A stretch of 64,000 nt of DNA from Palsa-1248 sp963737835 (GCA_963737835.1 CAVTUH010000001.1:3224001-3288000), one strand, 5' to 3'. Counted from the first letter of the stretch, positions 26,882 through 36,696 are shown. Made by a program: numbers and translations. Notes: a model not told the origin generated them from the letters alone.

Positions 26882-28117
26882 ATGAGGTCCCTACATTCGA
26901 TTGAGACGTGGCGGGCACTGTCCATGGCCAGCGCGCTCAGTTTGCTTGCGCTGGCGCCGCCACCGGTTCGGGCGCAGGGTCCAGTTATCTGTGCCTCGCC
27001 GAGTACTGGCACGCTGCGGCTCGCCCAGGCTGGAGTCTGTGCGGCCGGCGAGGAAGCGATTCGGCCGACCCAAGGGCCGAAAGGCGACAAGGGCGACAAG
27101 GGTCCCAAAGGCGACCAGGGTGTTGCCGGCCCCGATGGCCAAGATGGCAAGCAAGGCCCGCCCGGGCCTCAGGGCCCGCCGGGTTCACCGGGAGGGTCGA
27201 GCGCATCCACATCGTCCGGCGCCGGAGGGTCGAGCGCATCTGCATCGTCCAGCCGCGGCAACCCCCTGACGCTGCCGTTCATTGGCGGGTTCGCCACGTC
27301 CGGCGCAGTCCTCGCGCTCACGAACATCAGTAACGGCAACCGCGGCGCGCTAGGGGCGGCCGGCGGTGGGGTCGTCGGGCAAAGCAATGACGACGTCGGC
27401 GTGTTCGGCCAAAGCAACAGCAGCCGCGGGGTAGTAGGGCAGAGTGACAGCAAGGGTGGCGTCGTCGGGGAAAGCACGAGCGGCAATGGCGTCGCCGGCA
27501 TAACGAAGAGCGAAACCGCATCGGGCGTCTTCGGCGCCGGTCACCGTGCGGGCATGTTCAATGGCAACGTCGGCGTGTCGGGGACGTTGTCGGTGACCGG
27601 ATTAAAGCAGTTTCAGATTGACCATCCCCTCGACCCCTCGAACAAGTACTTGGTTCACGCTTCGATCGAATCCTCGGAGGCGTTGAACCTGTACGCGGGC
27701 AACGTCGTCCTGGACCACCACGGCCGTGCACTCGTGCGCCTGCCTGACTGGTTCGAGGCGGTGAACGTCGACTTCCGGTATCAGCTCACGGCCGTTGGGA
27801 ATTCGGCTCCGTCACTCTACGTCGCCAAGAAAATCGCGGGCAACCAATTCACGATCGCGGGCGGCCACCCCGGACAAGAGGTGTCATGGCAGGTGATCGC
27901 CGCCCGCAACGACATCTGGGCCCGGGAACACCCAATGCACGTCGAGGAGGAGAAGCCGGCCGCTGAGCGTGGCACGTACATCTATCCCCAAGGCTTCGGC
28001 CAGCCGGCGCAGCGGAGTCTCTCGTGGAAGCTCCACCCCGATCTCATGCGGGCAATGTGCGGCTCCTCGTCGTCCGAGGAGTGCGGGACCGGTTCCCTCG
28101 CCGCCCAGCCCGAGTAG
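26882..28117 (+). CDS. Exported collagen-like repeat protein
   Basis: Started at ATG 26882 (GGCGGAGG upstream) the product is 411 residues. A signal peptide ending PPVRAQG is followed at about residues 60-105 by Gly-X-Y triplets (GPKGDKGDKGPKGDQG, GPPGPQGPPGSPG) and a Ser/Ala/Gly linker. A middle region of repeated VVGQS/GVFGQSN units (about 160-225) looks like a beta-solenoid. A C-terminal domain begins near FQIDHPLDPSNKYLVHASIE. Such trimeric stalk proteins are cell-surface. The role of the C-terminal domain is unknown. Neighbouring modules on both sides suggest it sits on a rearranged segment. Confidence 0.8.
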   Translation: MRSLHSIETWRALSMASALSLLALAPPPVRAQGPVICASPSTGTLRLAQAGVCAAGEEAIRPTQGPKGDKGDKGPKGDQGVAGPDGQDGKQGPPGPQGPPGSPGGSSASTSSGAGGSSASASSSRGNPLTLPFIGGFATSGAVLALTNISNGNRGALGAAGGGVVGQSNDDVGVFGQSNSSRGVVGQSDSKGGVVGESTSGNGVAGITKSETASGVFGAGHRAGMFNGNVGVSGTLSVTGLKQFQIDHPLDPSNKYLVHASIESSEALNLYAGNVVLDHHGRALVRLPDWFEAVNVDFRYQLTAVGNSAPSLYVAKKIAGNQFTIAGGHPGQEVSWQVIAARNDIWAREHPMHVEEEKPAAERGTYIYPQGFGQPAQRSLSWKLHPDLMRAMCGSSSSEECGTGSLAAQPE

Positions 28118-28192
28118 CGCCAGACGGACCGGGGCACCGAGCGTCCGGCGACGACCACATACATGGCCTGGGAGCAATCATGACTCGAAGGG

Positions 28193-28390
28193 AGCGCCAC
28201 GGGGCCGCGCTACTCGGTCTTCTTTCTACGTTCTACTTTCTGCCCTGACGTTTGGCTGACGCTGCGAAGCCAGACTGGCGCATGGCATTCGCATTCGAGA
28301 AGCTCCTGGTGTACCAGAAGAATGTCCCGTTTGCCGAGGTAGTGTGCTCGGCGACGGGGCGGTTCCCGCGGGGCTACTACTTCCTGGATA
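28193..28390 (+). repeat. Module copy B: pyrimidine arm plus N-terminal fragment of an S23-type gene
   Basis: CGCCACGGGGCCGCGCTACT begins the right half of the structured module (compare 40673-40692), followed by TTTCTACGTTCTACTTTCTG and CCCTGACG. Then MAFAFEKLLVYQKNV and SATGRFPRGYYFLDN (28280-28390) give the first third of an S23-type protein, after which homology stops. The tRNA fragment and left arms are missing. It is a truncated copy. Confidence 0.7.
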
Positions 28391-28440
28391 ATGGCCCGAA
28401 TGTTTTTCGGAATTGCGGGTCGCCATCACTCGGGACGATC

Positions 28441-28896
28441 ATGAGATCCAATAACTGGGCGGCGGTCGCGGGCGCGGTCGCCCTTTGCGAGCTCGCAGCG
28501 TGTCACGTGCACGTCGCTCCGGACAGGACGCCGCCGGCGCCGCTGGCGTCGCTCGCGAAGGTGTACTACTGGCGTGCGAAGCCGGACATGCTCGCGGCAT
28601 ACAACGCGTACATCCGCAATGTCGCTCAACGGATCGATGAGGACGCGAGGCAGCACGGCGCCTTCATCAGCGTGACGACCTATCAGTCGCAGGACACGCT
28701 TTCGCCCTGGACCCACATGCGGGTGTTCTTGCTGCGCGATTCCACACAGCTCGCATCGCTCGGCGCGGCGCTTGATGCCTCCGGCGCACGGATTGAGCCG
28801 GATTCTGCGAAGCGACGCGCGCGTTCCGATTACGCGGCGACACTGCGGGATGCCGCGGCCAGCGCCGTGCTCGCCATCATCCATCCGCCGCACTGA
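28441..28896 (+). CDS. Small exported lipoprotein of unknown function
   Basis: From ATG 28441 the product is 151 residues, with a hydrophobic signal and lipobox LAAC, giving a lipid-anchored mature protein CHVHVAPDRT. The mature part is helical-beta mixed (VYYWRAKPDMLAAYNAYIRN, THMRVFLLRD) and could be a ferredoxin-like (dimeric alpha/beta barrel) fold; I recognise no family. The frame is open upstream into the S23-type fragment, but the lipoprotein signal decides the start. Its last 20 bases overlap the truncated sigma-factor gene on the other strand. Confidence 0.65.
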   Translation: MRSNNWAAVAGAVALCELAACHVHVAPDRTPPAPLASLAKVYYWRAKPDMLAAYNAYIRNVAQRIDEDARQHGAFISVTTYQSQDTLSPWTHMRVFLLRDSTQLASLGAALDASGARIEPDSAKRRARSDYAATLRDAAASAVLAIIHPPH

Positions 28897-29275
28897 GAAT
28901 TGCCTGTGACAGCTCGGCCGCAGCGATCAATTCGTCGACGGGCGTAGGCGGGCTGCCCATTCCTGGGTGTCGGTCTAGTCTATTAGCCCGTTCGCCGGCG
29001 GAGCGCTCTCGGAGTGCGCCACGTAGCGCGTTGAGGGATTCATTTCGCACGGCGGCCCGGAGATAAGGCCCGACCGACCCGGACGGAGACCAGGTCGCGC
29101 GATGTAGCCACATGGAGTGAAAAACGTTCTGTACCACGTCCTCCGCGAGGTCCGCGGAGCGCAGATAGGCGAAGGCAATTGAGCACAGTGATGCGTACTG
29201 TGTCAGGAACAATGTCTCGAATGCACTCGCATCACCAGCACGCAACCGCGCAGTCAGTGTGCGGTCGTCGTCCAT
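28877..29275 (-). pseudogene. ECF sigma-70 factor truncated before region 4
   Basis: From ATG 29275 the frame gives region 2 of an ECF sigma factor: LTARLRAGDASAFETLFLTQ, SIAFAYLRSADLAEDVVQNV and FHSMWLHR. The linker continues to ELIAAAELSQAI, the usual start of region 4, but the sequence then ends LSAADG-stop. The helix-turn-helix of region 4 that contacts the -35 element is absent. The break falls within a few bases of the end of the convergent lipoprotein gene, so a rearrangement removed the 3' part. It should be inactive. Confidence 0.75.
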
Positions 29276-29627
29276 TGCCGACTCTTGAGGGCGGTGCGAT
29301 GCGGTCATGAGGGCGACAATGTGGTAACGGTGTTCGCGTCGCCGCAAGATGCGCCGCTCTTGCCCCGTGGGTATCGATGACCGCGTAGGCAGGATGGCGA
29401 CTACCTGGGAAAAGGTTCGCCCTCCGGGATGCTGCTGGGGGAGCAACATACACAGATCCAGGAGGTTAAAGCCGACTGCTCCGCGAGGTGGCAACCAGTC
29501 ACTCACCGGCCGTGAAGCGGCTGCTGGAAATAGCCTGTCGCCACCGGTCCCACGGGTAGAGGACCGGTCCGAACGGCGCCTGCTGGCCAGCGGGCCTTTT
29601 CGCTTACTGATTTATCGGCCGATCGCG
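29276..29627. other. Gap between the sigma relic and the LVIVD gene
   Basis: No supported gene or strong signal is seen. Open frames on both strands are low-complexity. The promoter of the sigma gene should lie at the left end of this stretch but cannot be picked out. Confidence 0.4.
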
Positions 29628-31055
29628 CTACGCGGCGGGCTTACCGCTCGGCGGCTGTGCACCCTCTGGGCCGTGATCGAAGTCCTGCACGCTCGAGATG
29701 TTTGGCATGCCCCAGTCGTGACCATTCCACCCGTTGAAGCCGTCCATTTTGAAAAACCACACTCCGGTGTTTTCGTCACTGATGATGATCAGGCCGTCGT
29801 AGTTCCGGACGTCGACCCCGAATACGCCCTGCATGACGCTCGGCCCGCGATAGTATGGCGCACCGGAGCCGAGACCCTGGCCGTGCGCGCAGCCACAAGT
29901 GTAGTACCAGCCGACCGTGACAGGGTGCGCAGGGTCATACATGCTGAAGACTTGGAGTCCGTCCTCGTAAGCCGAGACGAAGACGAAGGGCCACCGCACC
30001 TCGTGGTTGTGCACAAGATCCTGCCAATCGGCGTTCCAGGCACCGATTGGTCGAGTGATCGTCTGGACTGTTCCGTCGAGTCCCGGCTTGAGGTCGAACA
30101 TTCGCAGCGGCGCGTACGTGTACTCCGTTTCCGTCACCACAAATTGTCCAGTCGGGTCAGGGGTAATCGTGTGACCCCAGTCGACACCCGACGAGCCTGT
30201 GATGGAGGTCAGGAGTTTCGGGTGTGTGATGTTCGAGATGTCGTAGACATAGTACCCGCCCCGTCCAGCGCCATAGAACTTGTCCTGGTGTGTGGCCGGG
30301 TCGTAGGCAATGTAGAAGTCATGGTAGGCTTGCAACCCAAGTATGGTCGTCGTACGTGTATCCGGGATCGGGACCTCTGCCACCTTCCACAGCGCGGGGT
30401 CGCCACCGGAGAGCACTTTCTCGAGATCGTACACGTTGGCGTGTGGCGCAATCACAGTCGTGAAGAGATAGGTGTGGCCATCTGAGTGCTTGTATGGGAA
30501 CATCATGTGGAAACCGCCAGGCGCGTCCGGCGCCTTGATGCGGGCCACGATCCTGATTTTGCTCGTGTCAGGCAGCCCCGTCACGTCAGCGATCACCGCG
30601 CCCAGATCGGCGTCCGGTGTGCCTTGCTGGAACTGCGTCGCGAGAGCAAAGTAGTACCGCCCCCTTAATTTGAAGTATTTCCCGTCTACGCCGCCGAGCC
30701 TCGGCAGATGGAGCGCCATGTTCTCGATCGTCCAGTGATAAATCTCGCGCACGTTATGCAGGTCGCGCAGATCGATAATCGAGAAGCCAGTCCGGTCGAG
30801 CATCTGTGCGAGATACGCGTAGGGGCGGGACGGTTCCTGCTCGATCTCTGCGTTGCTGACGCGTGCGAATCCCCCGAGCGGGATGTGAGCTACGAGGTTC
30901 ATGTTGTTGCTGCCCCCGATCTTCACGCCGGGGAGGATGCCCGGCGGCGCTTCGCCGACGGGCCCCGCATCCTGCCCGCGAACTTGCGCTGCCGCGACGA
31001 CTGCGACGGCGGCCGCGAAGACCGGTATCAATTTCCTGATGCTAAGTCGCGACAT
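29628..31055 (-). CDS. Exported LVIVD-repeat beta-propeller-like protein
   Basis: From ATG 31055 (GGAGGG upstream) the product is 475 residues with a signal peptide ending QVRGQD. Repeated units of the LVIVD type, FSIIDLRDLHNVREI, YVYDISNITHPKLL and VFSMYDPAHPVTVG, are spaced 50-100 residues apart and form a propeller-like repeat fold. C-terminal stretches (FGVDVRNYDGLIIISDENTG, VWFFKMDGFNGWNG) are shared with other exported LVIVD proteins. It acts in the periplasm or at the surface; its ligand is unknown. A distant relative is at 58252-60063. Confidence 0.8.
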   Translation of the reverse strand: MSRLSIRKLIPVFAAAVAVVAAAQVRGQDAGPVGEAPPGILPGVKIGGSNNMNLVAHIPLGGFARVSNAEIEQEPSRPYAYLAQMLDRTGFSIIDLRDLHNVREIYHWTIENMALHLPRLGGVDGKYFKLRGRYYFALATQFQQGTPDADLGAVIADVTGLPDTSKIRIVARIKAPDAPGGFHMMFPYKHSDGHTYLFTTVIAPHANVYDLEKVLSGGDPALWKVAEVPIPDTRTTTILGLQAYHDFYIAYDPATHQDKFYGAGRGGYYVYDISNITHPKLLTSITGSSGVDWGHTITPDPTGQFVVTETEYTYAPLRMFDLKPGLDGTVQTITRPIGAWNADWQDLVHNHEVRWPFVFVSAYEDGLQVFSMYDPAHPVTVGWYYTCGCAHGQGLGSGAPYYRGPSVMQGVFGVDVRNYDGLIIISDENTGVWFFKMDGFNGWNGHDWGMPNISSVQDFDHGPEGAQPPSGKPAA

Positions 31056-31667
31056 GAGCCTCTGGCCCTCCAAAATCAAGAATGAACGGGGACACGCGCC
31101 AGCAACTAGCCGACGTGACCAGGAGCAGCGTGGGGATAGTCCCCACCGACAACCTCACCTCTCCGCGGCGCGTGCCGCTGCGAATTATCAGCGCGCGACC
31201 TATTCGACTAAATAACCGAGGACATTGGAATGCAGTTACTCCAAGGTCCCAGGCCATACTGAGTCTTGTCCCGCCGAGGTGATAAGCGTCCAGTACGGCC
31301 CCGGCCCGTAGCCGCGCAGCTTCCGTGTTGGCGAATCCCTTGTTGTCCGGAAGCTGAGCTACGTGCTATAGACACCGGACAGCTGGGCGGACCCTATATG
31401 AGGCGGGTCGACTCAACGGGCAGGCTGGCGCGAATCCCGGAGCCCCGCGTCGGGCAGCCCCTTGTTGGGGAGTCGTGCTCACGGTGCGAAACTGCGACTC
31501 GCGAGCATGGGGTCAGGCCTGGGTGGACGGTGCGTCTTGCAGTCGGTACAGCGTCCGAGCGTCGTTGGCGGACACTGATATTAGCCGCGCCAGTTGCGAA
31601 GCGGCGACCCTCGGCGGGGCAGGAGCCGGAGCTGCGAACGCACGAGTATGATCACGCGTTCGCGCAT
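31056..31667. other. Non-coding stretch
   Basis: I see no gene here on either strand; frames of 100-160 codons are Arg/Pro-rich with no family resemblance. It separates two minus-strand genes and presumably carries the promoter of the LVIVD gene near its left end, without a recognisable -35/-10 pair. Confidence 0.45.
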
Positions 31668-32870
31668 TCATCCTCTGCTCACCACTTCTTCCAGCGCGGA
31701 CAGCGCCGACTCGACGTCTTTGTCGTCATTAAAGGCGTGAGGTGAGAAGCGAAGCCCACCGAGCCTTGCCATGACAATGACCCCTCGCTCTGCCAGCCTT
31801 GCTGCCAGCACGAAAGGGTCTCGACCGGGGAATCTCACGGTTAGGATTCCTGCACGGCATTCCTTGTCGAGCGGCGTAACGACCACCCCTCCCATCAGCT
31901 TGGCGCCCTCCGCCAACGTCCGATTCAAACGTTGAGTATGCCCCAGGAGACGCTCAATGCCAATGTCGAGCATGTAGTTGATGGCATGCGCGAAAATAAA
32001 GCGCGCGGTGTGCGCCGAGCTACCGTACTCAAGTCGGATGGCTGTCTTTGGCAGATTGATGGTGCAACCATCGATATCCGCATCGGCAGGAAGGTTGTCA
32101 ACACTGTTGGCGCCGACCAGAATCGGCCGTAATCGATCGATGAGGTCCCTGCGGACATAGCAGGCCCCCACACCTGCAAAACCGCACAGCCATTTATAGG
32201 ATCCAGTCACGAGCACATCGACGTCACTCGCGACCACGTCGAGCGGCACCACTCCTGCACTTTGCATGGCATCGATGACGATGAGCGCGCCGTGCCCGTG
32301 AGCTAGAGCGGCGAGCTCCGACAGATTGAATCGATGGCCTGTGCGCCATTGGACATGGCTGACGCAGATCGCAGCAGTATTATCGTCGACAAGGCTTGCG
32401 ATCTGCTCGATAGACAGGGCTGCCGGGTCCTGAATCGCATTGACGAGCCTTATCTCGGCGCCCGTTTCCTCGGCGACGCGGAGCCACGGATACGTTACCG
32501 AGGGAGCATCTATGTCAATCGACACGACATTCCGGCCTGCGCGAGGTCTCAGCCACCAAGCGATTTGACTGATCGCTTCCGATACGCTGGTCACGATCGC
32601 GACGCAATCCAGCGGTGCACCGAAGAGGCGTGCACTTGCTGCGCGAGGCGCTTGCTTGATTTCGTACAATTTATCGAAATAGGCTAGCGTGCCGCGTTCA
32701 GCCAGGTCCATCGCGAACGTCTCGTGTTGGCGGATGACCGGCGCTGCCATCAGTCCTAAGCCGGCTGAGTTGAGATAGGCAGCCCGCTCAGTCAAAGGGA
32801 AGTCCGAACGACGAACGAGCGCCGAACGCGAGTCGGCCGTTGCGCTCATTTGTCCCGGATAGCCAGCCAT
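31668..32870 (-). CDS. PLP-dependent aminotransferase class V (cysteine desulfurase-like fold)
   Basis: The product is 400 residues from ATG 32870 (AGAGGA upstream). Fold-type I class V features are present: an N-terminal YLNSAGLGLMAAPV, CVSHVQWRTGHRFNLSELAA before the cofactor Asp in LIVIDAMQSAGVVPLD, and the Schiff-base lysine in TGSYKWLCGFAGVG. The C-terminal segment GVIVMARLGGLRFSPHAFN matches the small domain. The catalytic cysteine loop of IscS/SufS desulfurases is not evident, so an epimerase, lyase or aminotransferase of small molecules is likely. It lies 18 bases... upstream-to-downstream on the same strand before the permease end, with about 130 bases between the permease and it. 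Confidence 0.82.
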   Translation of the reverse strand: MAGYPGQMSATADSRSALVRRSDFPLTERAAYLNSAGLGLMAAPVIRQHETFAMDLAERGTLAYFDKLYEIKQAPRAASARLFGAPLDCVAIVTSVSEAISQIAWWLRPRAGRNVVSIDIDAPSVTYPWLRVAEETGAEIRLVNAIQDPAALSIEQIASLVDDNTAAICVSHVQWRTGHRFNLSELAALAHGHGALIVIDAMQSAGVVPLDVVASDVDVLVTGSYKWLCGFAGVGACYVRRDLIDRLRPILVGANSVDNLPADADIDGCTINLPKTAIRLEYGSSAHTARFIFAHAINYMLDIGIERLLGHTQRLNRTLAEGAKLMGGVVVTPLDKECRAGILTVRFPGRDPFVLAARLAERGVIVMARLGGLRFSPHAFNDDKDVESALSALEEVVSRG

Positions 32871-32998
32871 GTTGTTAATCCTCTCATGTGTGTGCTCTGA
32901 GGGCATCGCCAATCGCCCAGTATGGCGCTACTGAAACAGGGCACCCGAGGCCAGGATGCGTGTGCGCGAACGCGGCACGTCGTCGGCAGCGAGAAAGG

Positions 32999-34393
32999 TC
33001 AGACCTGATATCCGCGTGTCTGCATGCTCTTGCTCCTATACCGCGCTCGGCTGAACCAATACGCGGACCCGAGTGCACCCCAGATGATGAGAATCGCATA
33101 GGCGCGCCAATCGGCGTTCCACCCCGACAACAGAATGACTACTGCGCATACGACGCCAGCGTATGACCACCCTTTGACTGCCCTCCGGCTCAGCTTGAGA
33201 TGCGCGCGCTCGTGCAACTCCGGGTAACGGTCTACGAGACGCAGGGCGGCGAGACAGTTACTCAGATACTTCAGCACGGTCGGCAGGTTGGCGGCGAGAA
33301 AGAGGAACAGCAGGCTTTGAGGCAGTAAGAGACTCAGAGTCCCAGACACGAAAACTGCGATGACCGCCACATACGGAGTGCCCCACTTCGGGTGAATCTT
33401 GGCCAGGACAGCGGGCAAGGCGCCGTCGCGGCCCATCGCGAAGAGAAAGCGCGTGAAAATGAGGATCGTCGCGTTGATAGCGGTGCCTATGGCGGCTGCG
33501 GCCGTGATGATCAGGAGTGGAGCGTTCCACCGCCCGAGTGGCACCCGGCCAGCGTCGAAAAGTGCCGCACCGCTCCTCGCGAGTTGAGGCGTCCCCAACA
33601 CGCCTATGGCCACCACGGATATGGCGACGTACAGCGCCATACTGGCGCAGACGGTGAGAGCCAGCCCTTTGCCGATGACCGAGGCACTGTTTCGAATTTC
33701 CTCGCCGACCTCCGCAGAACTCTCAATTCCGGTGTACAAGCCGACCAGCAGGGGCAAGGCGGCCAGCACACCCCACCAGCCATGCGGCATCAATGGCACG
33801 AAGTGAACCGCACGAACAAACGGAATCCCGGCTACAACGAACACGCCGAGGGCGAGGACCTTGAGCAAGACGAGTACGCGACCTGTCTTCGCCGCCGGGG
33901 TAATGCCGAACCAATTGACGACGCAGAAGACGGTCAACAGCCCGAACATGGTTGGGCCGGCCGGCAAGGGGAGTGCTTTCGACACGTAATTGACGAATAC
34001 GAGCGCCATGACGTGCAACGACACCGCATTTCCGAGGATCCGCAGCCAGGTGACGATGAACCCCAGATACGGATGCACGAATTGAGCGGGCCAATCGAAC
34101 GACGAGCCTGACCGCGGTACGGTCGAACCCATGAACGCGTAGACTACGGCAAAGATGACCATTGGAACGGCCGCCATCGCCAGCGTGATGAGCATCCCCG
34201 GCCCTGCGACGGCGGCCGCTGGCGCAATGACCGAAAAGATCGACACGCCGACCGTCGCACTGATGCCGAGTGCGACGACGTCGATCATCGTCATTCCCTC
34301 TTTGAGGTGCCCGACATGCTCGTTCACGGCGCCCGAGCCAGTGGGGTCGAGCTGGAGCTCTCCGATTGGCGGGGCGGTTTGGGCCTCGGTCAT
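32999..34393 (-). CDS. APC-superfamily amino acid permease
   Basis: The 464-residue membrane protein (ATG 34393, AGG upstream) has about 12 hydrophobic segments. The first carries the APC signature DVVALGISATVGVSIFSVIA, with the unwound helix-1 Gly motif. Further segments include FDWPAQFVHPYLGFIVTWLR and LYTGIESSAEVGEEIRN. It should import amino acids or related amines across the inner membrane. It lies on the same strand as the class V PLP enzyme, which follows about 130 bases downstream, so uptake and breakdown of an amino acid may be linked. Confidence 0.85.
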   Translation of the reverse strand: MTEAQTAPPIGELQLDPTGSGAVNEHVGHLKEGMTMIDVVALGISATVGVSIFSVIAPAAAVAGPGMLITLAMAAVPMVIFAVVYAFMGSTVPRSGSSFDWPAQFVHPYLGFIVTWLRILGNAVSLHVMALVFVNYVSKALPLPAGPTMFGLLTVFCVVNWFGITPAAKTGRVLVLLKVLALGVFVVAGIPFVRAVHFVPLMPHGWWGVLAALPLLVGLYTGIESSAEVGEEIRNSASVIGKGLALTVCASMALYVAISVVAIGVLGTPQLARSGAALFDAGRVPLGRWNAPLLIITAAAAIGTAINATILIFTRFLFAMGRDGALPAVLAKIHPKWGTPYVAVIAVFVSGTLSLLLPQSLLFLFLAANLPTVLKYLSNCLAALRLVDRYPELHERAHLKLSRRAVKGWSYAGVVCAVVILLSGWNADWRAYAILIIWGALGSAYWFSRARYRSKSMQTRGYQV

Positions 34394-34493
34394 TGTGCCT
34401 AACTGTAGCACGTACTCCCAGACTTGGTGAGGCGAGCGCTAACCGTGCATTGAGGGAGGTGGTACGCTGGTCGAAGAGAGAGAGATACGTCAC

Positions 34494-34661
34494 GTTGCAC
34501 TCCTCGGTCTCCTTTCTACTTTCTACTTTCTGCCCTGACTCAGCTGACGCCGCGTGAGTCCTCGGCGGGGATGTGCAGGGTCGGCGCCGCACAGATCTCG
34601 AGGAGATCTCGCGCATGGTGTCGTGTCTCCTCAAAGGCGTTGACCACCGGCAGATCTGATA
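34494..34661 (+). repeat. Module copy C: pyrimidine arm plus C-terminal fragment of an S23-type gene
   Basis: CACTCCTCGGTCTCCTTTCT continues as TACTTTCTACTTTCTGCCCT, the right arm seen in the other modules, then GACTCAGCTGACGC. At about 34580-34658 the frame LEEISRMVSCLLKGVDHRQI matches the C-terminus of the S23-type protein at 26577 (LEEISRMVAGLINGLDRRQ). The tRNA fragment, left arms and most of the gene are missing. Confidence 0.65.
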
Positions 34662-34686
34662 GCGCCGCCGCTGGCGCACGCGGTGA

Positions 34687-35073
34687 CTAGATCGCTTCGC
34701 TCCCGCCCGGGGTGGCCACTGTAGGATCATCCGGGCTGCCAGACCCCTTGTAAAAGGCGATCTGCTCGCGTAAGAGCTCTCTGAGGTCCAAGGGCAGTTC
34801 GTTCTCGTGGAGAGCGTTCCGAGCGACGGCCTGCGCGACAACCGATCCGAGTTGCCCGCCGGTGTACATGACAAATAGGTCGCGAGCGACGCCGTCGTGA
34901 AACTGGTGGATGAGATCACTGAGTTGATGGACATCGAGATTGCCCGCGCGCCACTGTCGGAACTGCACTTCAACGGCCTCCAATTCCTTTGCCAACTCGC
35001 GGTCGTACGCGAGGGCCGCTAAACGGCGCAGTTCCCTACGCTGTGCCTTGCCAGGGAAATCGGTGTGGGCCAT
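34687..35073 (-). CDS. Hypothetical helical protein
   Basis: This 128-residue helical, Glu/Arg-rich protein (RRELRRLAALAYDRELAKEL, LIHQFHDGVARDLFVMYTGG, LDLRELLREQIAFYKGSG) has no signal peptide and no recognised family. It is divergent from the DUF6880 gene, which starts about 165 bases away, so the two may share a control region. No ribosome-binding site is outstanding beyond a GGGGGAAC before ATG 35073. Confidence 0.6.
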   Translation of the reverse strand: MAHTDFPGKAQRRELRRLAALAYDRELAKELEAVEVQFRQWRAGNLDVHQLSDLIHQFHDGVARDLFVMYTGGQLGSVVAQAVARNALHENELPLDLRELLREQIAFYKGSGSPDDPTVATPGGSEAI

Positions 35074-35238
35074 GGTTCCCCCTCGCGTTGTGAGCTAGCG
35101 AATCGCCCGTTACGCGTGCGGTCCGCCTGCGCGCTCCATCTGTGAACGCTATCTGGCTGATCTGCGGACTCCGCCTCATCGATTCCGGAGTTCGTTGCGA
35201 CCAACATTGACCATTCATCTGTCCCGGAAGATTCTACT

Positions 35239-36696
35239 ATGAGCCCGCGAAGGATCCACCCGCCCGACATCGAGCCGGAGGCTGGATTACCACGCGCCGA
35301 CCCTGCCGAGGAGCGACTACGGTCGCGCGTGGCGGCGGCCACCAAGGAGGAGCTTGTCGCGCTCGTAGTGCGTCTGGCAACCAGTTCCGAGGAAACGGCG
35401 GCGCGGATCGACTATCTCACGGACCGGAGCGCGCTTCCGAAGGCGCTGCAGCGCCGAATCAATCTCATTCGCGGTGGCAAGCGGTTCATCGCATATGGCG
35501 ACACAGGCCAGATCGCTGCCCAGATTGGCACGATCGCCGAGGATATAGCCACCAATCTTCTCGCCAGGGATCCAGAGAAGGCGGCCGCCCTCGCCGAGCA
35601 GCTGTTCTGCCTCGACCAGGTGATCTTCGACCGGGCGGACGACTCGGACGGCTGCATCGGCGATGAGCTGCGTGCGGCTTGCGTACTCTGGCTCGATTCG
35701 GCCGCGGCGGTGCGCGCAAGGAACCCGGGCCGCAGCACGGACTGGCCGGGGATCCTGTACGAGTTCTACCAGGCCAATGACTATGGGGTTCGGGAGCCGC
35801 TACTGGAGCACGCCGATCGTCTGCTGCGCGAGGACGAGCTACGGGGACTGGCGACTCGCTTCGAGGACGATGCGCGACGGACGATCAATGCTCAGAAGTC
35901 CGGGCAAGTCGAAGGCTACCGTGTCTTCGGATCGTCCGCCGCTATGGGACTGGTGGCCCGTGCACTTCGCGACCCGAGGCTCTACGAGGAATCGATCCTG
36001 GTGCATTCGCCGGACCCCAATGACCTGCAGGCGAACGACATTGCCGACGTGTACCTCGCGTATGGTGATGGCGCTGGTGCGTTGCGCTGGCTCGGTTTCC
36101 CCGGCGCGGAGAACACTCAATTCGAACGTCTGGACTTGCTGGATCGAGCCTACGAGCTGTTGGGGGATCGAGATCGGCAGATCGAGGTCCGAAGGGAGTT
36201 CTACCGCCGCGCGCCGAGCATTCACTCGTATCGGGCGCTGGAGCAGATGCTGCCGGCCGGCGACCGCAGCACGTTCCGCGCGCGCGTGTGTCAGGATGCG
36301 ACCACCAGCCCGTACGTCGCCACCGCTGCTGAGCTGCTCTTCGCCATCGAGGAGCCTGCACTCGCAGAGGACCTGCTCGTCGACCGGTCCGGAGAGCTGG
36401 ACGGACGTGACTACGTACTCCTCACCAAGCTGGTGAAGACGGCACAGACGAGAGGACGGCCGTTGGCGGCCGCGCTGATCTGGCGAGCCTTGATCGATGC
36501 CATTCTGTCCCGCGGCTATGCAAGGGCGTATGGACACGCTGCGCGCTACCTTGTTGAACTTCGCGGCGTGAGCGCCAGCATTGAAGATTACCGCGGTCAC
36601 CCCTCCCACGAGCTCTACGAGCGCGATTTGCGCCTGACACACCGCAGGAAGGTAAGCTTCTGGAACCGGCTGAGCTCGACCTCGGTCCCAGGTTGA
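35239..36696 (+). CDS. DUF6880-family protein
   Basis: The 485-residue protein is alpha-helical repeat-like. The segment LLARDPEKAAALAEQLFCLD followed by FDRADDSDGCIGDELRAACV, and the later LLDRAYELLGDRDRQIEVRR, match the DUF6880 family, which is often encoded with a SWIM zinc-finger protein. No SWIM domain is seen here. It is cytosolic and of unknown role. Its 3' end overlaps a DUF2283 relic on the opposite strand. Confidence 0.75.
   Translation: MSPRRIHPPDIEPEAGLPRADPAEERLRSRVAAATKEELVALVVRLATSSEETAARIDYLTDRSALPKALQRRINLIRGGKRFIAYGDTGQIAAQIGTIAEDIATNLLARDPEKAAALAEQLFCLDQVIFDRADDSDGCIGDELRAACVLWLDSAAAVRARNPGRSTDWPGILYEFYQANDYGVREPLLEHADRLLREDELRGLATRFEDDARRTINAQKSGQVEGYRVFGSSAAMGLVARALRDPRLYEESILVHSPDPNDLQANDIADVYLAYGDGAGALRWLGFPGAENTQFERLDLLDRAYELLGDRDRQIEVRREFYRRAPSIHSYRALEQMLPAGDRSTFRARVCQDATTSPYVATAAELLFAIEEPALAEDLLVDRSGELDGRDYVLLTKLVKTAQTRGRPLAAALIWRALIDAILSRGYARAYGHAARYLVELRGVSASIEDYRGHPSHELYERDLRLTHRRKVSFWNRLSSTSVPG

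Noticed and set aside
26020..27150. Long minus-strand frame of 376 codons
   Set aside because: It is the antisense of the S23-type gene, module A and the collagen-like start, and is low in complexity.
27060..27270. Short repeats suggesting a CRISPR-like array
   Set aside because: They are Gly-X-Y codon repeats of the collagen-like gene; no spacer pattern. No CRISPR array was seen in the window.
32884..34973. Frames opposite to or shifted from the APC permease
   Set aside because: The permease frame has a complete set of membrane segments; the others are Arg-rich shadows.
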